DNA of 20,468 nucleotides from CAYWBI01 sp964456445 (lineage in GTDB: Bacteria > Calditrichota > Calditrichia > Calditrichales > J004): NCBI GenBank assembly GCA_964456445.1, contig CAYWBI010000059.1:1-20468 (forward strand), read 5' to 3'. Positions 1 through 7,805 of this stretch are shown in pieces; position 1 is the stretch's first letter, and each line of letters opens with the position of its first letter. The notes under the pieces were generated by a model, which had not been told where the DNA came from, did not search any database, and saw only the letters and a program-made list of their open reading frames with translations. The position numbers and the translations under genes were made by a program.

Positions 1-75
1 CTTTTTCACGGGGTTGCACAAAAGAAGGCAGAAAGGGCACAATGTTTTTTGCTTTAAAAAAAAATAAATTTCTCT

Positions 76-175
76 NNNNNNNNNNNNNNNNNNNNNNNNN
101 NNNNNNNNNNNNNNNNNNNNNNNNNNNNNNNNNNNNNNNNNNNNNNNNNNNNNNNNNNNNNNNNNNNNNNNNNNN
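76..175. other. Assembly gap of exactly 100 N inside the repeat array
   Basis: The run is exactly 100 Ns, the usual placeholder for a gap of unknown size. The left flank ends AAATTTCTCT and the right flank begins GTGCAGCTCCGTGG. Joined directly, they reproduce the intact sequence seen at 337-361, giving a 174-bp unit. The missing sequence is therefore probably nothing or a whole number of repeat units. No gene can be said to be lost here. Confidence 0.95.
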
Positions 176-280
176 GTGCAGCTCCGTGGTTCTCTGTGGG
201 ACTCCGTGCCATGGGGTTTTTGCTTCGTTTTAATTAGATATCGACCTGACTGGCAATATGGACAAAATGAAACACTTTTT

Positions 281-360
281 CACGGAGTTGCACAAAGAAG
301 GCAGGAAGGGCACAATGTTTTTTGCTTTAAAAAAAATAAATTTCTCTGTGCAGCTCCGTG
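281..360. repeat. Imperfect inverted repeat, repeat copy 2
   Basis: Arm CACGGAGTTGCACA (281-294) faces TGTGCAGCTCCGTG (347-360). Thirteen of 14 positions are complementary and the remaining one is a G-T wobble. The loop is about 52 nt. This is the best-preserved hairpin of the array. Confidence 0.8.
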
Positions 361-452
361 GTTCTCTGTGGGACTCCGTGCCATGGGGTTTTTGCTTCGT
401 TTAAATTAGATATCAACCTGACTAGCAATATGGACAAGATGAAACACTTTTT

Positions 453-532
453 CACGGAGTTGCGCAAAGAAGGCACAAAGCACACAAAGGTTTGTTTCTT
501 TTATAAAAATATTTTCTCTGCGCAGCTCCGTG
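453..532. repeat. Imperfect inverted repeat, repeat copy 3
   Basis: Arm CACGGAGTTGCGCA (453-466) faces TGCGCAGCTCCGTG (519-532). Relative to copy 2 the left arm has A to G and the right arm has T to C at the facing position, so pairing is kept. The DNA outside the arms has diverged more. Confidence 0.75.
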
Positions 533-596
533 AACCTTCGTGGCACTCTGTGACGGTTTTTTATGGCCCCATTGTTCAATCCAGGAAAGGCTGTTC

Positions 597-675
597 CATG
601 AGTTGCACAAGGAAGGCAGAAAAGGCACATGGGTTTTTGCTTTTAATAAACAACGATTTCTCTGTGATGCTCCAT
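597..675. repeat. Degenerate inverted repeat, repeat copy 4
   Basis: The left arm CATGAGTTGCACA (597-609) and the right arm ending CTCCATG (669-675) both differ from copy 2 at the C-G pair near the arm tip, which has become T-A on both sides. One base is missing on the left and the inner part of the right arm is degraded. It is recognisable mainly through the shared text AGTTGCACAAGGAAGGCAGA. Confidence 0.55.
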
Positions 676-798
676 GTAACGGGCCGATTTTAAAAAATCA
701 TACACTAAAGGGATATCCTCATTGAAAAAACAAAAAGCGCCAACACGAGAGACATCAGCAGAATAGTTGTATTATTTAATTTACCCGGTATCTAACTT

Positions 799-2610
799 AT
801 GTTTTCCATAAAATTAACCTTCAGGATTTTTTTACTTCTTGCAGTGTTATTTTACACAGAGGCGGCTGCACAATCCGGCGCCATAAAACAACTTATGCAA
901 ACAGCCGAAAGCCTGGTGCAACAAAAACAGTGTGGAAAAGCCTTGCCTCTCTATCTGAAAGTTTTTAACCAGGGAACTGCAACGCGATCTTTGATCAACC
1001 GGATTAACCATTGTTATCAGCAAAATGGCAATGCGTCCGAATGGATAGCTTTTTTAAAAAAAGTGATACGTAGGTTCCCAAAAAATTACAGCTATCAAAT
1101 TGATTTGGGCAAAGCCTATTTTTTAAACAACGAAACGACCAAAGCCTTACAAACCTGGCAGCAAGTGTATATTGTAAAGCCGCCTCAATTGATGCGTTTT
1201 ACTCTTGTCGCCCGGGCCATGACCTCTTTCCGTATGTTTGATGATGCAGCGGAAACCTATCGGGCTGCGCTGAAAGCATTCCCGGGCCAATACAATTTAT
1301 ACATGCAATTGGCCCAGATCTACCGCTACCAATTGGATTACAGTAATACAGTAAAAGCTTATCTCGCCTATTTCGCCCATAAACCAAAACAAGCTTCTTA
1401 TATTTCCGGCATGCTGCTTTCCATGGCCCGTGATGACGAGGCGATCGAACGGATTATTGCCCAGCTAAAGGTTGAACCCGCAGCCAATCACCCTGCTATT
1501 CAGGAGATGATTGCCAATTTGTACATGCGTAAAAAAGATTTTTCCCGTGCCTTTAAAATATATACGGCCATCGAAAAGAGCTCACCGCAAAAAGCAGCCT
1601 CTTATATGCAGCGATTTGCCTTTGAAGCCGACAGGGCAAAGAAATATGAATGGAGCATAAAAGCCTATAACTTTATGCTAAAAGATCTCTCCCCGCCGCG
1701 GGACGCTGTTGTAAAATACAATTTGGCCACCATGTATTTTAAACGCGCAAAAATTTCGTCTGAAAATAGCGGCTTAAAAAACACGGATATCAGCCAGGCC
1801 CTAAACATATTGGATGGGTTGATACAAAGCCGTTCATCACAGCAATACCGTGCCGCAGAGTTAAATGGGGATATTTACAAAGATTTTTTTAACGATATCG
1901 ACACAGCCAATAAATTTTACACTTCCATTCCCCTTTCCTCTGTTGGCCTGAACAATGCTGATCGGATACGAATGAAAATTGCCGAATGCTTTTTTATTAA
2001 AAATGAGCTGGACAAGGCGCGCCGGGTTTATCAATCCGTTCAGGGCCAGGCTATTCGCCATCAAAGTGCATATCAGTTGGCGGATATCCTCTTTTATACC
2101 GGACAGTTTAAAAAGGCCGATGAAGCTTATGACCAACTGCTTGCGCAGATAACCATGCAAGACACCCTTGCCAATAATATTTTAGAGCGAAAATTTGAGA
2201 TCACCTCCTATGCCGACGACAGCCTCGCACTGTCTAAATATGCTTCCGCGCTACGGCTCGACAAGCAGCGAAAACGCTCTGAAGCTGCAAAAAAATTTCT
2301 CGAACTTTTTAATCAGAACAGCAGCCTTGCCAGCAACGCCGGTTTAAAAGCCGCCCAAATATATCTTGCACTTGGACAAGCGTCCCAGGCCAGCAGGATA
2401 TTGACCGGGCTGACCGCTTCCGGACAACAGGACAGCGATGATGCTATTTGGCTTTTGGCCCGTTCCTATCAGCAACAAAATCTGCCGCAAAAAGCACTGG
2501 AAACCTATGAGCTTCTGTTACAGAAATTTCCATCGGGTTTCCATAGTGAGCGTGCCAGGGAGGCAGCACGGACTATAAACGATCTTTTAAAAGAGAAACC
2601 CAATGGTTAA
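799..2610 (+). CDS. Exported tetratricopeptide-repeat protein
   Basis: This 603-aa protein begins with a signal peptide: basic and hydrophobic residues 4-19, then AAA-Q with probable cleavage after residue 24. It should therefore lie in the periplasm or at the outer membrane. The rest is a helical solenoid of TPR-like repeats, visible as recurring patterns such as LGKAYFLNNETTKALQTWQQV, A..YRAALKAFP and KALETYELLLQKFP from about residue 30 to 600. TPR arrays are protein-interaction scaffolds; no catalytic motif is visible. The stop overlaps the start of the next gene by 8 bp, so the two are almost certainly co-translated and may work together. No clear Shine-Dalgarno precedes 799. The start is chosen because it gives a complete signal peptide. 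The specific function is unknown. Confidence 0.9.
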   Translation: MFSIKLTFRIFLLLAVLFYTEAAAQSGAIKQLMQTAESLVQQKQCGKALPLYLKVFNQGTATRSLINRINHCYQQNGNASEWIAFLKKVIRRFPKNYSYQIDLGKAYFLNNETTKALQTWQQVYIVKPPQLMRFTLVARAMTSFRMFDDAAETYRAALKAFPGQYNLYMQLAQIYRYQLDYSNTVKAYLAYFAHKPKQASYISGMLLSMARDDEAIERIIAQLKVEPAANHPAIQEMIANLYMRKKDFSRAFKIYTAIEKSSPQKAASYMQRFAFEADRAKKYEWSIKAYNFMLKDLSPPRDAVVKYNLATMYFKRAKISSENSGLKNTDISQALNILDGLIQSRSSQQYRAAELNGDIYKDFFNDIDTANKFYTSIPLSSVGLNNADRIRMKIAECFFIKNELDKARRVYQSVQGQAIRHQSAYQLADILFYTGQFKKADEAYDQLLAQITMQDTLANNILERKFEITSYADDSLALSKYASALRLDKQRKRSEAAKKFLELFNQNSSLASNAGLKAAQIYLALGQASQASRILTGLTASGQQDSDDAIWLLARSYQQQNLPQKALETYELLLQKFPSGFHSERAREAARTINDLLKEKPNG

Positions 2611-3865
2611 AATATCGCACTGGTTTATCATCCTTTTTCTTTTTGGCCGGGCACTACAGGCACAATATATTTTGGTGCCGATGGATCTTACCCAAACCAA
2701 CCACTTAAAGGCGTACGGCGTTGCATACGATGTATTAAAACACGATATCAAAGTCGAATGGCTGCTTAACTACCGTGGCGGATCATTTGTCTTTACCGCA
2801 TCAAAATCCTTTGAACAGGAACTCGGGCTGCGTGGTGTTTCTTATCAGAATATAGACGGCGCCGGCTTAAATGCCATCTATGCCAAAATTGAAGTAAACA
2901 ATATGGAAAAAGTAGTGCTGGAAAAAGCGCCCAGGATTGCGGTTTATTCCCCCCCCGGTGACCAGCCCTGGGATGATGCCGTAACCATGGCCATGACCTA
3001 TGCCGAAATCGATTACGATGTGGTTTACGATGAAAAGGTGTTGGACGGCAAACTCAACAACTACGATTGGCTTCATTTACACCATGAGGATTTTACCGGA
3101 CAATATGGGAAATTCTGGAGCAGTTTCCGTAACGAAAGCTGGTATATCCGCCGACAGATTGAATCAGAAAAAAGAGCAAAAAATTTAGGTTTTGGTAAAG
3201 TATCCAGAGAAAAGCTGGCTGTGGCCGAGACCATCCGCAGCTATGTGCTGAACGGAGGGTTTTTATTCGCCATGTGCTCGGCTACCGATGCCCTGGACAT
3301 CGCACTGGCAGCCCACAACACAGATATCTGTGCACAGGTTTTTGATGGTGACCCTGTTGCCCCGGACTATAAATCCAAACTTGATTTTAAGGAAACCCTG
3401 GCCTTTCAGAATTTTAATCTTATTACTAACCCCGCAATTTACGAGTTTTCCGATATCGATGTTCCGCCCAGTAATATGCCGCGCATCAGGGACCCGGAAA
3501 GTGATTACTTTACCTTGTTTGAATTTTCAGCTAAATACGATCCGGTACCGACCATGCTTACCCAGGACCATGTCAATATCGTAAAAGGCTTTATGGGCCA
3601 AACGACCATGTTTCGCGAAAAAAAGCTTAAGGGCTATGTTACCGTAATGGGGAAAATTGAAGGGACGGATGAAGTAAAATACATCCATGGTAATTATGGC
3701 AAGGGAACATTTACTTTTTATGGCGGCCATGACCCGGAGGACTATACACACCGGGTAGGTGATCCACCAACAGATCTGGATTTGCACAAAAACTCGCCCG
3801 GCTATCGGCTTATCCTTAACAATGTCCTGTTTCCTGCTGCTAAGAAAAAGAAGCTCAAAACATAA
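2603..3865 (+). CDS. Exported protein of the family often labelled 'asparagine synthetase B'
   Basis: This 420-aa protein has a signal peptide (hydrophobic residues 7-18, ALQA then Q21). The mature part opens with a conserved-looking block, ILVPMDLTQTNHLKAYG (residues 23-39). From memory, homologues in Bacteroidota and Ignavibacteria are labelled 'asparagine synthetase B'. I see neither an N-terminal nucleophilic Cys (the protein is exported) nor a PP-loop SGGxDS, so that label is probably wrong. Residues 110-235 (RIAVYSPPGD..., then NGGFLFAMCSATDALD with C225) and FYGGHDPEDY (372-381) resemble a class I glutamine amidotransferase or ThuA-like fold. That assignment is inference. It overlaps the TPR gene by 8 bp. 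The true activity is unknown; an envelope role fits the signal peptide and partner. Confidence 0.85.
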   Translation: MVKISHWFIILFLFGRALQAQYILVPMDLTQTNHLKAYGVAYDVLKHDIKVEWLLNYRGGSFVFTASKSFEQELGLRGVSYQNIDGAGLNAIYAKIEVNNMEKVVLEKAPRIAVYSPPGDQPWDDAVTMAMTYAEIDYDVVYDEKVLDGKLNNYDWLHLHHEDFTGQYGKFWSSFRNESWYIRRQIESEKRAKNLGFGKVSREKLAVAETIRSYVLNGGFLFAMCSATDALDIALAAHNTDICAQVFDGDPVAPDYKSKLDFKETLAFQNFNLITNPAIYEFSDIDVPPSNMPRIRDPESDYFTLFEFSAKYDPVPTMLTQDHVNIVKGFMGQTTMFREKKLKGYVTVMGKIEGTDEVKYIHGNYGKGTFTFYGGHDPEDYTHRVGDPPTDLDLHKNSPGYRLILNNVLFPAAKKKKLKT

Positions 3866-3945
3866 CCCACAATAATCAAGAGATAAAATGACGTATAATT
3901 TATTCAGTTCATTTTAAGATAATAAGCAAAAAGACAAGGATTATT

Positions 3946-4335
3946 ATGCAAAAAATATCCATTCAAACAAATAAACGTGAACAGCTTCTTGAGATTACAG
4001 ACCATATAAATCAATTTGTAAAAGAAAACAGCATCGACAGCGCTGTTATAACCGTCTATTGCCCGCATACCACAGCAGCTATTACCATCAACGAAAACGC
4101 CGATCCGGATGTTACACGGGATATAATCCATGAGATCGACAGAATTATTCCCTTTGAAGATGGCTACCGGCATTTTGAAGGAAATTCCGCGGCACATATC
4201 AAAGCATCATTATTCGGATCGTCCGATACATTGCTTGTGCATAGTGGCCAGTTGCAATTGGGACGCTGGCAGGGGATTTATTTTTGCGAGTTTGACGGCC
4301 CCCGTTCCCGTGAAATATGGGTACAAGCCCGATAA
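3946..4335 (+). CDS. YjbQ/UPF0047 family protein (secondary thiamine-phosphate synthase type)
   Basis: At 129 aa this is close to the usual 130-140 aa of the family. The diagnostic blocks are all present: PHTTAAITINENADPDV (residues 40-56), GNSAAHIKASLFGSS (79-93) and LQLGRWQGIYFCEFDGPR (103-120). The conserved histidines H41 and H84 and the acidic residues around 50-55 match the metal/phosphate pocket described for the family. Members show weak thiamine-phosphate synthase activity, but their physiological role is unsettled. It is cytosolic, with no signal peptide. AAGGA at 3936-3940 lies 5 nt before the ATG and supports this start. It stands alone, 80 bp after the preceding gene and 180 bp before the next. 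Confidence 0.93.
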   Translation: MQKISIQTNKREQLLEITDHINQFVKENSIDSAVITVYCPHTTAAITINENADPDVTRDIIHEIDRIIPFEDGYRHFEGNSAAHIKASLFGSSDTLLVHSGQLQLGRWQGIYFCEFDGPRSREIWVQAR

Positions 4336-4515
4336 ACCAAGGCAAAATGAAGGTTTTGCGCCATTAAAACCATTTAAAATATTTTACCAATAAAATTTGA
4401 ACATCTTATTCTTTAAGGCGATAAATAACTTTCCCATTGAACAAATGCCAGCGACCGGTTAAATTAACGGTAATGCTTATCATTATCCGTCTAAACCCCA
4501 GAAGGAGTATTTTTT

Positions 4516-5817
4516 ATGTTGGATCAAACTATCGATCTGTTTACAAAACACATCAAGGATATTGTTGTAAAAGATCAGCGCATGGATAACATCCCATTGG
4601 CATATTTAATGACCCTGGATGTGCCACAATCATTAAAGCATTTTTTTAGTCAGGAAGTTGAAATATGGCTTCGGGAAGAGGAAAAAAAATTTGTTTCTTT
4701 GCGCTTTGATTATGATGAACCTCAGGTGCGCGTCCTGATCGATAAAATTTTCGACCTGCTTTCGCAGAACGCCTTTTTCGATTTGAACAAGTTCAATCAG
4801 CTTTTGGAACGGGCAATAAAACTGCAACTCAATTTCATCGTAAAACCCCATCGTACCCTCAAGCAGTTTATTTTTCGTGACGCCGATACGGTATCCACAA
4901 TAGAAGTATATGACACCTTAAAATATTTTTCACAGTTTGAATATTACAAACTGGCAATATCCGAATTTTTTAACAGAAAATATCTGCACAGCATTGATTC
5001 CACACAGTTTAGCGAGTTGATAGATACGATAGATGACGATTATTTCGAGAAAGATAAATTGGGCCTAACGCTTAACACTATTACATCCATCATGGCGGCC
5101 ATTGGTCAAGCCCAGCAACAATCATTGAGTAAACTGTCCGTTGATATACTTTATGATGCGCTTAGCGATCGCAACCTTGAGGAATTTACCGAACTGGTTC
5201 AAAAGGTAAAATATGAAACATCCTTTAAAAAGCTCAGTCTGGAAGAAATTGAAACCCTGCTAAAAGAGCATAAACTCCCGGATGACCATATTGCGGAGAT
5301 CAAACCGCCGGAGTCTGCCTTTGAAACATACCAGCCCGAACCTGAAACCGGGTCCGGGGAATCCGGTACATTGGAAGGGCCCCCCGCTTTTGATTTAGAA
5401 GAACCTACGGAAGAAGTATTTACCGAACCCGAAGCGGTTTCAAGCGAAGAGCCTGAGATCGTGGCGCCCCCGGAACCAGCCGTTTCTGTGGCGGATGACC
5501 TTGCCGATCATGTGGCAAAACAAATTCAATCCGATTCGCCACTTGAGGATCTGGAAGAAATGATCCAGGGACGCATCCGCAGAAAGATCATAAAAAGACT
5601 CTTTAAAAAGAACGAACAAGCATTTCAAAGTTTTTTAAGTGCGCTCAACAAGGAGTTTTCCTGGAAAGTTGCCTCACGCATTATTGATGATGTTTTTTAT
5701 GAACATGAAATAAACCCTTATTCCAAGGAAGCCATAAATTTGAGCGATATTATCTATCTGCGCTTTTTCCCCAAGGATAAATATGTTGGGGACCAGAGTG
5801 AAGAAACAAAATGGTGA
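4516..5817 (+). CDS. Conserved-looking helical protein of unknown function with acidic linker
   Basis: I do not recognise this 433-aa protein. It has three parts: a helical N-terminal region (about 1-260) rich in Leu, Phe and charged residues; a low-complexity Pro/Glu-rich linker (about 263-328) that is probably disordered; and a basic helical C-terminal domain (about 345-420) containing GRIRRKIIKRLFKK, FSWKVASRIIDDVFYEHEI and LSDIIYLRFFP. There is no signal peptide or membrane segment, so it is probably cytosolic. The start is well supported by GAAGGAG at 4501-4507. Its stop is one base before the preferred start of the DUF2520 gene, so it heads a three-gene operon. The N-domain, linker and C-domain layout suggests an adaptor, but no function can be assigned. 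Confidence 0.88.
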   Translation: MLDQTIDLFTKHIKDIVVKDQRMDNIPLAYLMTLDVPQSLKHFFSQEVEIWLREEEKKFVSLRFDYDEPQVRVLIDKIFDLLSQNAFFDLNKFNQLLERAIKLQLNFIVKPHRTLKQFIFRDADTVSTIEVYDTLKYFSQFEYYKLAISEFFNRKYLHSIDSTQFSELIDTIDDDYFEKDKLGLTLNTITSIMAAIGQAQQQSLSKLSVDILYDALSDRNLEEFTELVQKVKYETSFKKLSLEEIETLLKEHKLPDDHIAEIKPPESAFETYQPEPETGSGESGTLEGPPAFDLEEPTEEVFTEPEAVSSEEPEIVAPPEPAVSVADDLADHVAKQIQSDSPLEDLEEMIQGRIRRKIIKRLFKKNEQAFQSFLSALNKEFSWKVASRIIDDVFYEHEINPYSKEAINLSDIIYLRFFPKDKYVGDQSEETKW

Positions 5818-5818
5818 C

Positions 5819-6676
5819 ATGTTAAAAAGGTATCTCATCATAGGGGCCGGTAATTTAGGCACGTCCATCTACCGGCTTTTAACGGATATTTTTCCCGGGC
5901 AAGTCTTGCTCTATGGGCGCAGGGAACCCATGCGTTTCAAATCATCCCATTTAATAGATGAGGACTACACCAATTATCTTACACCGGAGCTGATCGCCAA
6001 TATCGACGTTGTTTTTCTGACTGTACCCGATGATTGCATCAAGGAAGCGGCACGCACTATTCATTTATTCCCCCTTATGGGAAAAAAGGTATTCCATACC
6101 AGCGGGGCCAGGGATTCATCGGAATTGGAAATTTTGACACATCGTGGGGCCTCGACCGGCAGCCTGCACCCAATGCAGAGTTTTGCCAAAAATTTTTCGT
6201 CACCGGTTATGTGGAAAAACATTGTGTGCTCTTTTGAAGGCGATGACGCCTGCCATGCCATCGCAGAAGAACTCTGTGGGAAAATTGGCGCACGTCTTAT
6301 GCGTGTTAGCCCGGAACAGAAAATAGCAATCCATATAGCCGGGGCAATTACCGCGAGTTTTACGATCGGCCTGCTAAACCTTGCCGAAAACCTTCTTATA
6401 AGTGCAGGGGTCACCGACTTCCCCAAAAATGAAATTCTTTCTCCCTTGCTGGAGGGCGTTGCATCCAACTATAAAAAGGCCCCCTCCGATGAAATACTGA
6501 CCGGACCAATAAAACGCGGCGATATGAATGTTTTACGCGGGCACATCAACTATCTGCAAGAACATAAAATAGATACATCAATATATTTTCAGTTGAGCAG
6601 GATGTTGTTGGATAACCCAAATTTTGGCATAAAAAACCATGAACGGCTAAGAAAGCTGTTTGAAAAGCTTAAATAG
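5819..6676 (+). CDS. Rossmann-fold NAD(P)-binding protein with DUF2520 domain
   Basis: The 285-aa product opens with a dinucleotide-binding motif (LIIGAGNLGTSIYRLL, residues 6-21). FLTVPDDCI (66-74) and HTSGA (93-97) follow, then LHPMQSF (116-122), which is characteristic of the Rossmann-like/DUF2520 family. The C-terminal half (about 125-285) is the helical DUF2520 part. The fold resembles F420- or NADP-dependent oxidoreductases and pyrroline-5-carboxylate reductase, but the substrate is not known. An in-frame ATG exists at 5783. I prefer 5819 because the Rossmann strand starts immediately after it and it follows the upstream TGA (5815-5817) by a single base, typical of translational coupling. 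The gene sits between an unknown helical protein and a CoA-binding protein. Confidence 0.9.
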   Translation: MLKRYLIIGAGNLGTSIYRLLTDIFPGQVLLYGRREPMRFKSSHLIDEDYTNYLTPELIANIDVVFLTVPDDCIKEAARTIHLFPLMGKKVFHTSGARDSSELEILTHRGASTGSLHPMQSFAKNFSSPVMWKNIVCSFEGDDACHAIAEELCGKIGARLMRVSPEQKIAIHIAGAITASFTIGLLNLAENLLISAGVTDFPKNEILSPLLEGVASNYKKAPSDEILTGPIKRGDMNVLRGHINYLQEHKIDTSIYFQLSRMLLDNPNFGIKNHERLRKLFEKLK

Positions 6677-6678
6677 AA

Positions 6679-7077
6679 ATGGATAACGCTGACCTCAAAA
6701 AAATCCTGACAGAAAATAAAACCATTGCGGTTGTTGGGATATCCACATCGCCCTTTCGCGCCAGCAACAGTGTTTCTCAATATATGCGAAGCAGAGGATA
6801 TACCATTTTTCCCGTAAACCCGAATTATGATAAAATTTGGGATTTAAGCTGCTATTCTTCTCTTAGCGACCTGCCCGTTATTCCCGACATCGTAAATATT
6901 TTTCGCCGACCCGCATCCGTGCCGGCCGTGGTGGATGAGGCAATCCGCATAGGCGTAAAGGTCATTTGGATGCAGCTTGGCGTTTTTGATGACGCTGCCG
7001 CCGAAAAGGCGCGTGAGGCAGGAATCACGGTGGTCATGGACCGTTGTATTAAAATTGAACATGCCCGCTGGTTCTAA
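6679..7077 (+). CDS. CoA-binding domain protein (CoA_binding_2/YccU type)
   Basis: At 132 aa this matches the single-domain CoA-binding family. The N-terminal Rossmann motif KTIAVVGISTSPFRASN (about residues 11-28) is followed by YTIFPVNPNYD, DIVNIFRRPASVP, VIWMQLGV and a C-terminal VMDRCIKIEH. These are the standard blocks of YccU-like proteins, which resemble the CoA-binding domain of succinyl-CoA synthetase. The physiological role is poorly defined. Its ATG lies 2 bp after the DUF2520 stop, so it is the last gene of the operon. It converges on the HD-domain gene, with 166 bp between the two stops. Confidence 0.93.
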   Translation: MDNADLKKILTENKTIAVVGISTSPFRASNSVSQYMRSRGYTIFPVNPNYDKIWDLSCYSSLSDLPVIPDIVNIFRRPASVPAVVDEAIRIGVKVIWMQLGVFDDAAAEKAREAGITVVMDRCIKIEHARWF

Positions 7078-7243
7078 AGCGTGCTTAGACAGGCAAAAAC
7101 TGTGTTTTGTTTGAAACAATTCGTCTTATTACGGTGTGGTTCCGCGTTGTAAAAAGTAACGTTCCATTAAAAGTTCCATCAAGATACTTTTGAAAGCACT
7201 TGATGCCGACCCATAAAATATTGGAAACTATTTTTCTGCTCAG

Positions 7244-7795
7244 TCATGGGGCCAGGCCAAGCTCCGCAGCAACAGGCTTTAGGGCATCGACCACAAAAGT
7301 AATATGTTCTTCAAAATCCACACCTAACTCTTCAGCTCCCTGACGGATTTCTTCCCTATTTACTTTTGCAGCGAAACGTTTGTCCTTCAACTTCTTCTTT
7401 ACAGATTTTATCTTGACATCGCTCAGGGCTTTGGTAGGACGGACCAGGGTGACGGCCGTAATAAAACCACACAATTCATCCACGGCGAACAATGTTTTTG
7501 CCAATGGCGTATTCCGGGCAACGCCGGTATAACCGGCATGCCCCATTATTGCTTCAAGCATCGGCGCATCCACACCGTGTTCCTTAAGGATGACATTGCC
7601 CCGGGCCGGATGTTCCTGAGGGTACATTTCATAGTCAAAGTCGTGCAATAAACCGGTAACACCCCAATACTCGGGGTCTTCTGCAAATCTATCGGCATAG
7701 GCCCTCATGGCCGCCTCCACGGCAAAGGCATGTTTTAACAGGCTTTCGCTTTTTGTATATTCTTTTAAAACAATTAGGGCTTGTTCGCGTGTCAT
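7244..7795 (-). CDS. HD-domain protein (putative phosphohydrolase)
   Basis: This 183-aa protein carries HD-superfamily signatures: KHAFAVEAAMRAYA (H22), GLLHDFDYE (H51, D52), an EHP motif (H62) and IMGHAGYTG (H86). Such residues coordinate divalent metal in phosphohydrolases acting on nucleotides or phosphoesters. The substrate cannot be read from the sequence. A longer frame begins at 7831, but AAGGAG at 7800-7805 (read on the minus strand) lies just before the ATG at 7795, and that start gives the normal N-terminus. The Shine-Dalgarno lies in the 10-bp gap after the SDR stop, so the two genes form an operon. The protein is cytosolic, with no signal peptide. Confidence 0.9.
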   Translation of the reverse strand: MTREQALIVLKEYTKSESLLKHAFAVEAAMRAYADRFAEDPEYWGVTGLLHDFDYEMYPQEHPARGNVILKEHGVDAPMLEAIMGHAGYTGVARNTPLAKTLFAVDELCGFITAVTLVRPTKALSDVKIKSVKKKLKDKRFAAKVNREEIRQGAEELGVDFEEHITFVVDALKPVAAELGLAP

Positions 7796-7805
7796 TAAAC
7801 TCCTT

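Larger units (their letters stand above)
1..690. repeat. Tandem array of ~172-bp hairpin-bearing repeat units
   Basis: The same block recurs with a period of 172 bp: CTTTTTCACGG starts at 275 and 447, and GTGCAGCTCCGTGG starts at 176 and 348. The first copy (from 1) is interrupted by Ns. The second (275-446) is nearly identical to it. The third (447 to about 575) and fourth (about 590-680) are progressively diverged and keep mainly the CACGGAG...CTCCGTG core. Each unit also has a second CTCCGTG downstream of the main arm. I see no credible gene here: the open frames are the same repeat read in different frames. It is an intergenic repeat of unknown function, possibly a MITE- or REP-like palindromic element. 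Confidence 0.85.

Noticed and set aside
42..725. Several short open frames in both strands of the left-edge repeats
   Set aside because: They are the same repeat read in different frames, one runs through the Ns, and none has a ribosome site or recognisable protein pattern.
4342..4359. GCAAAA/TTTTGC hairpin after the YjbQ gene as a terminator
   Set aside because: Weak A/T stem with no T-run after it.
5783..5818. Upstream in-frame ATG for the DUF2520 gene
   Set aside because: It adds 12 residues with no fold value inside the upstream gene; ATG 5819 begins right at the Rossmann strand.
7177..7205. CATCAAG/CTTGATG inverted repeat between convergent genes as a bidirectional terminator
   Set aside because: Only 7 bp with a 15-nt loop and no T-tract on either side.
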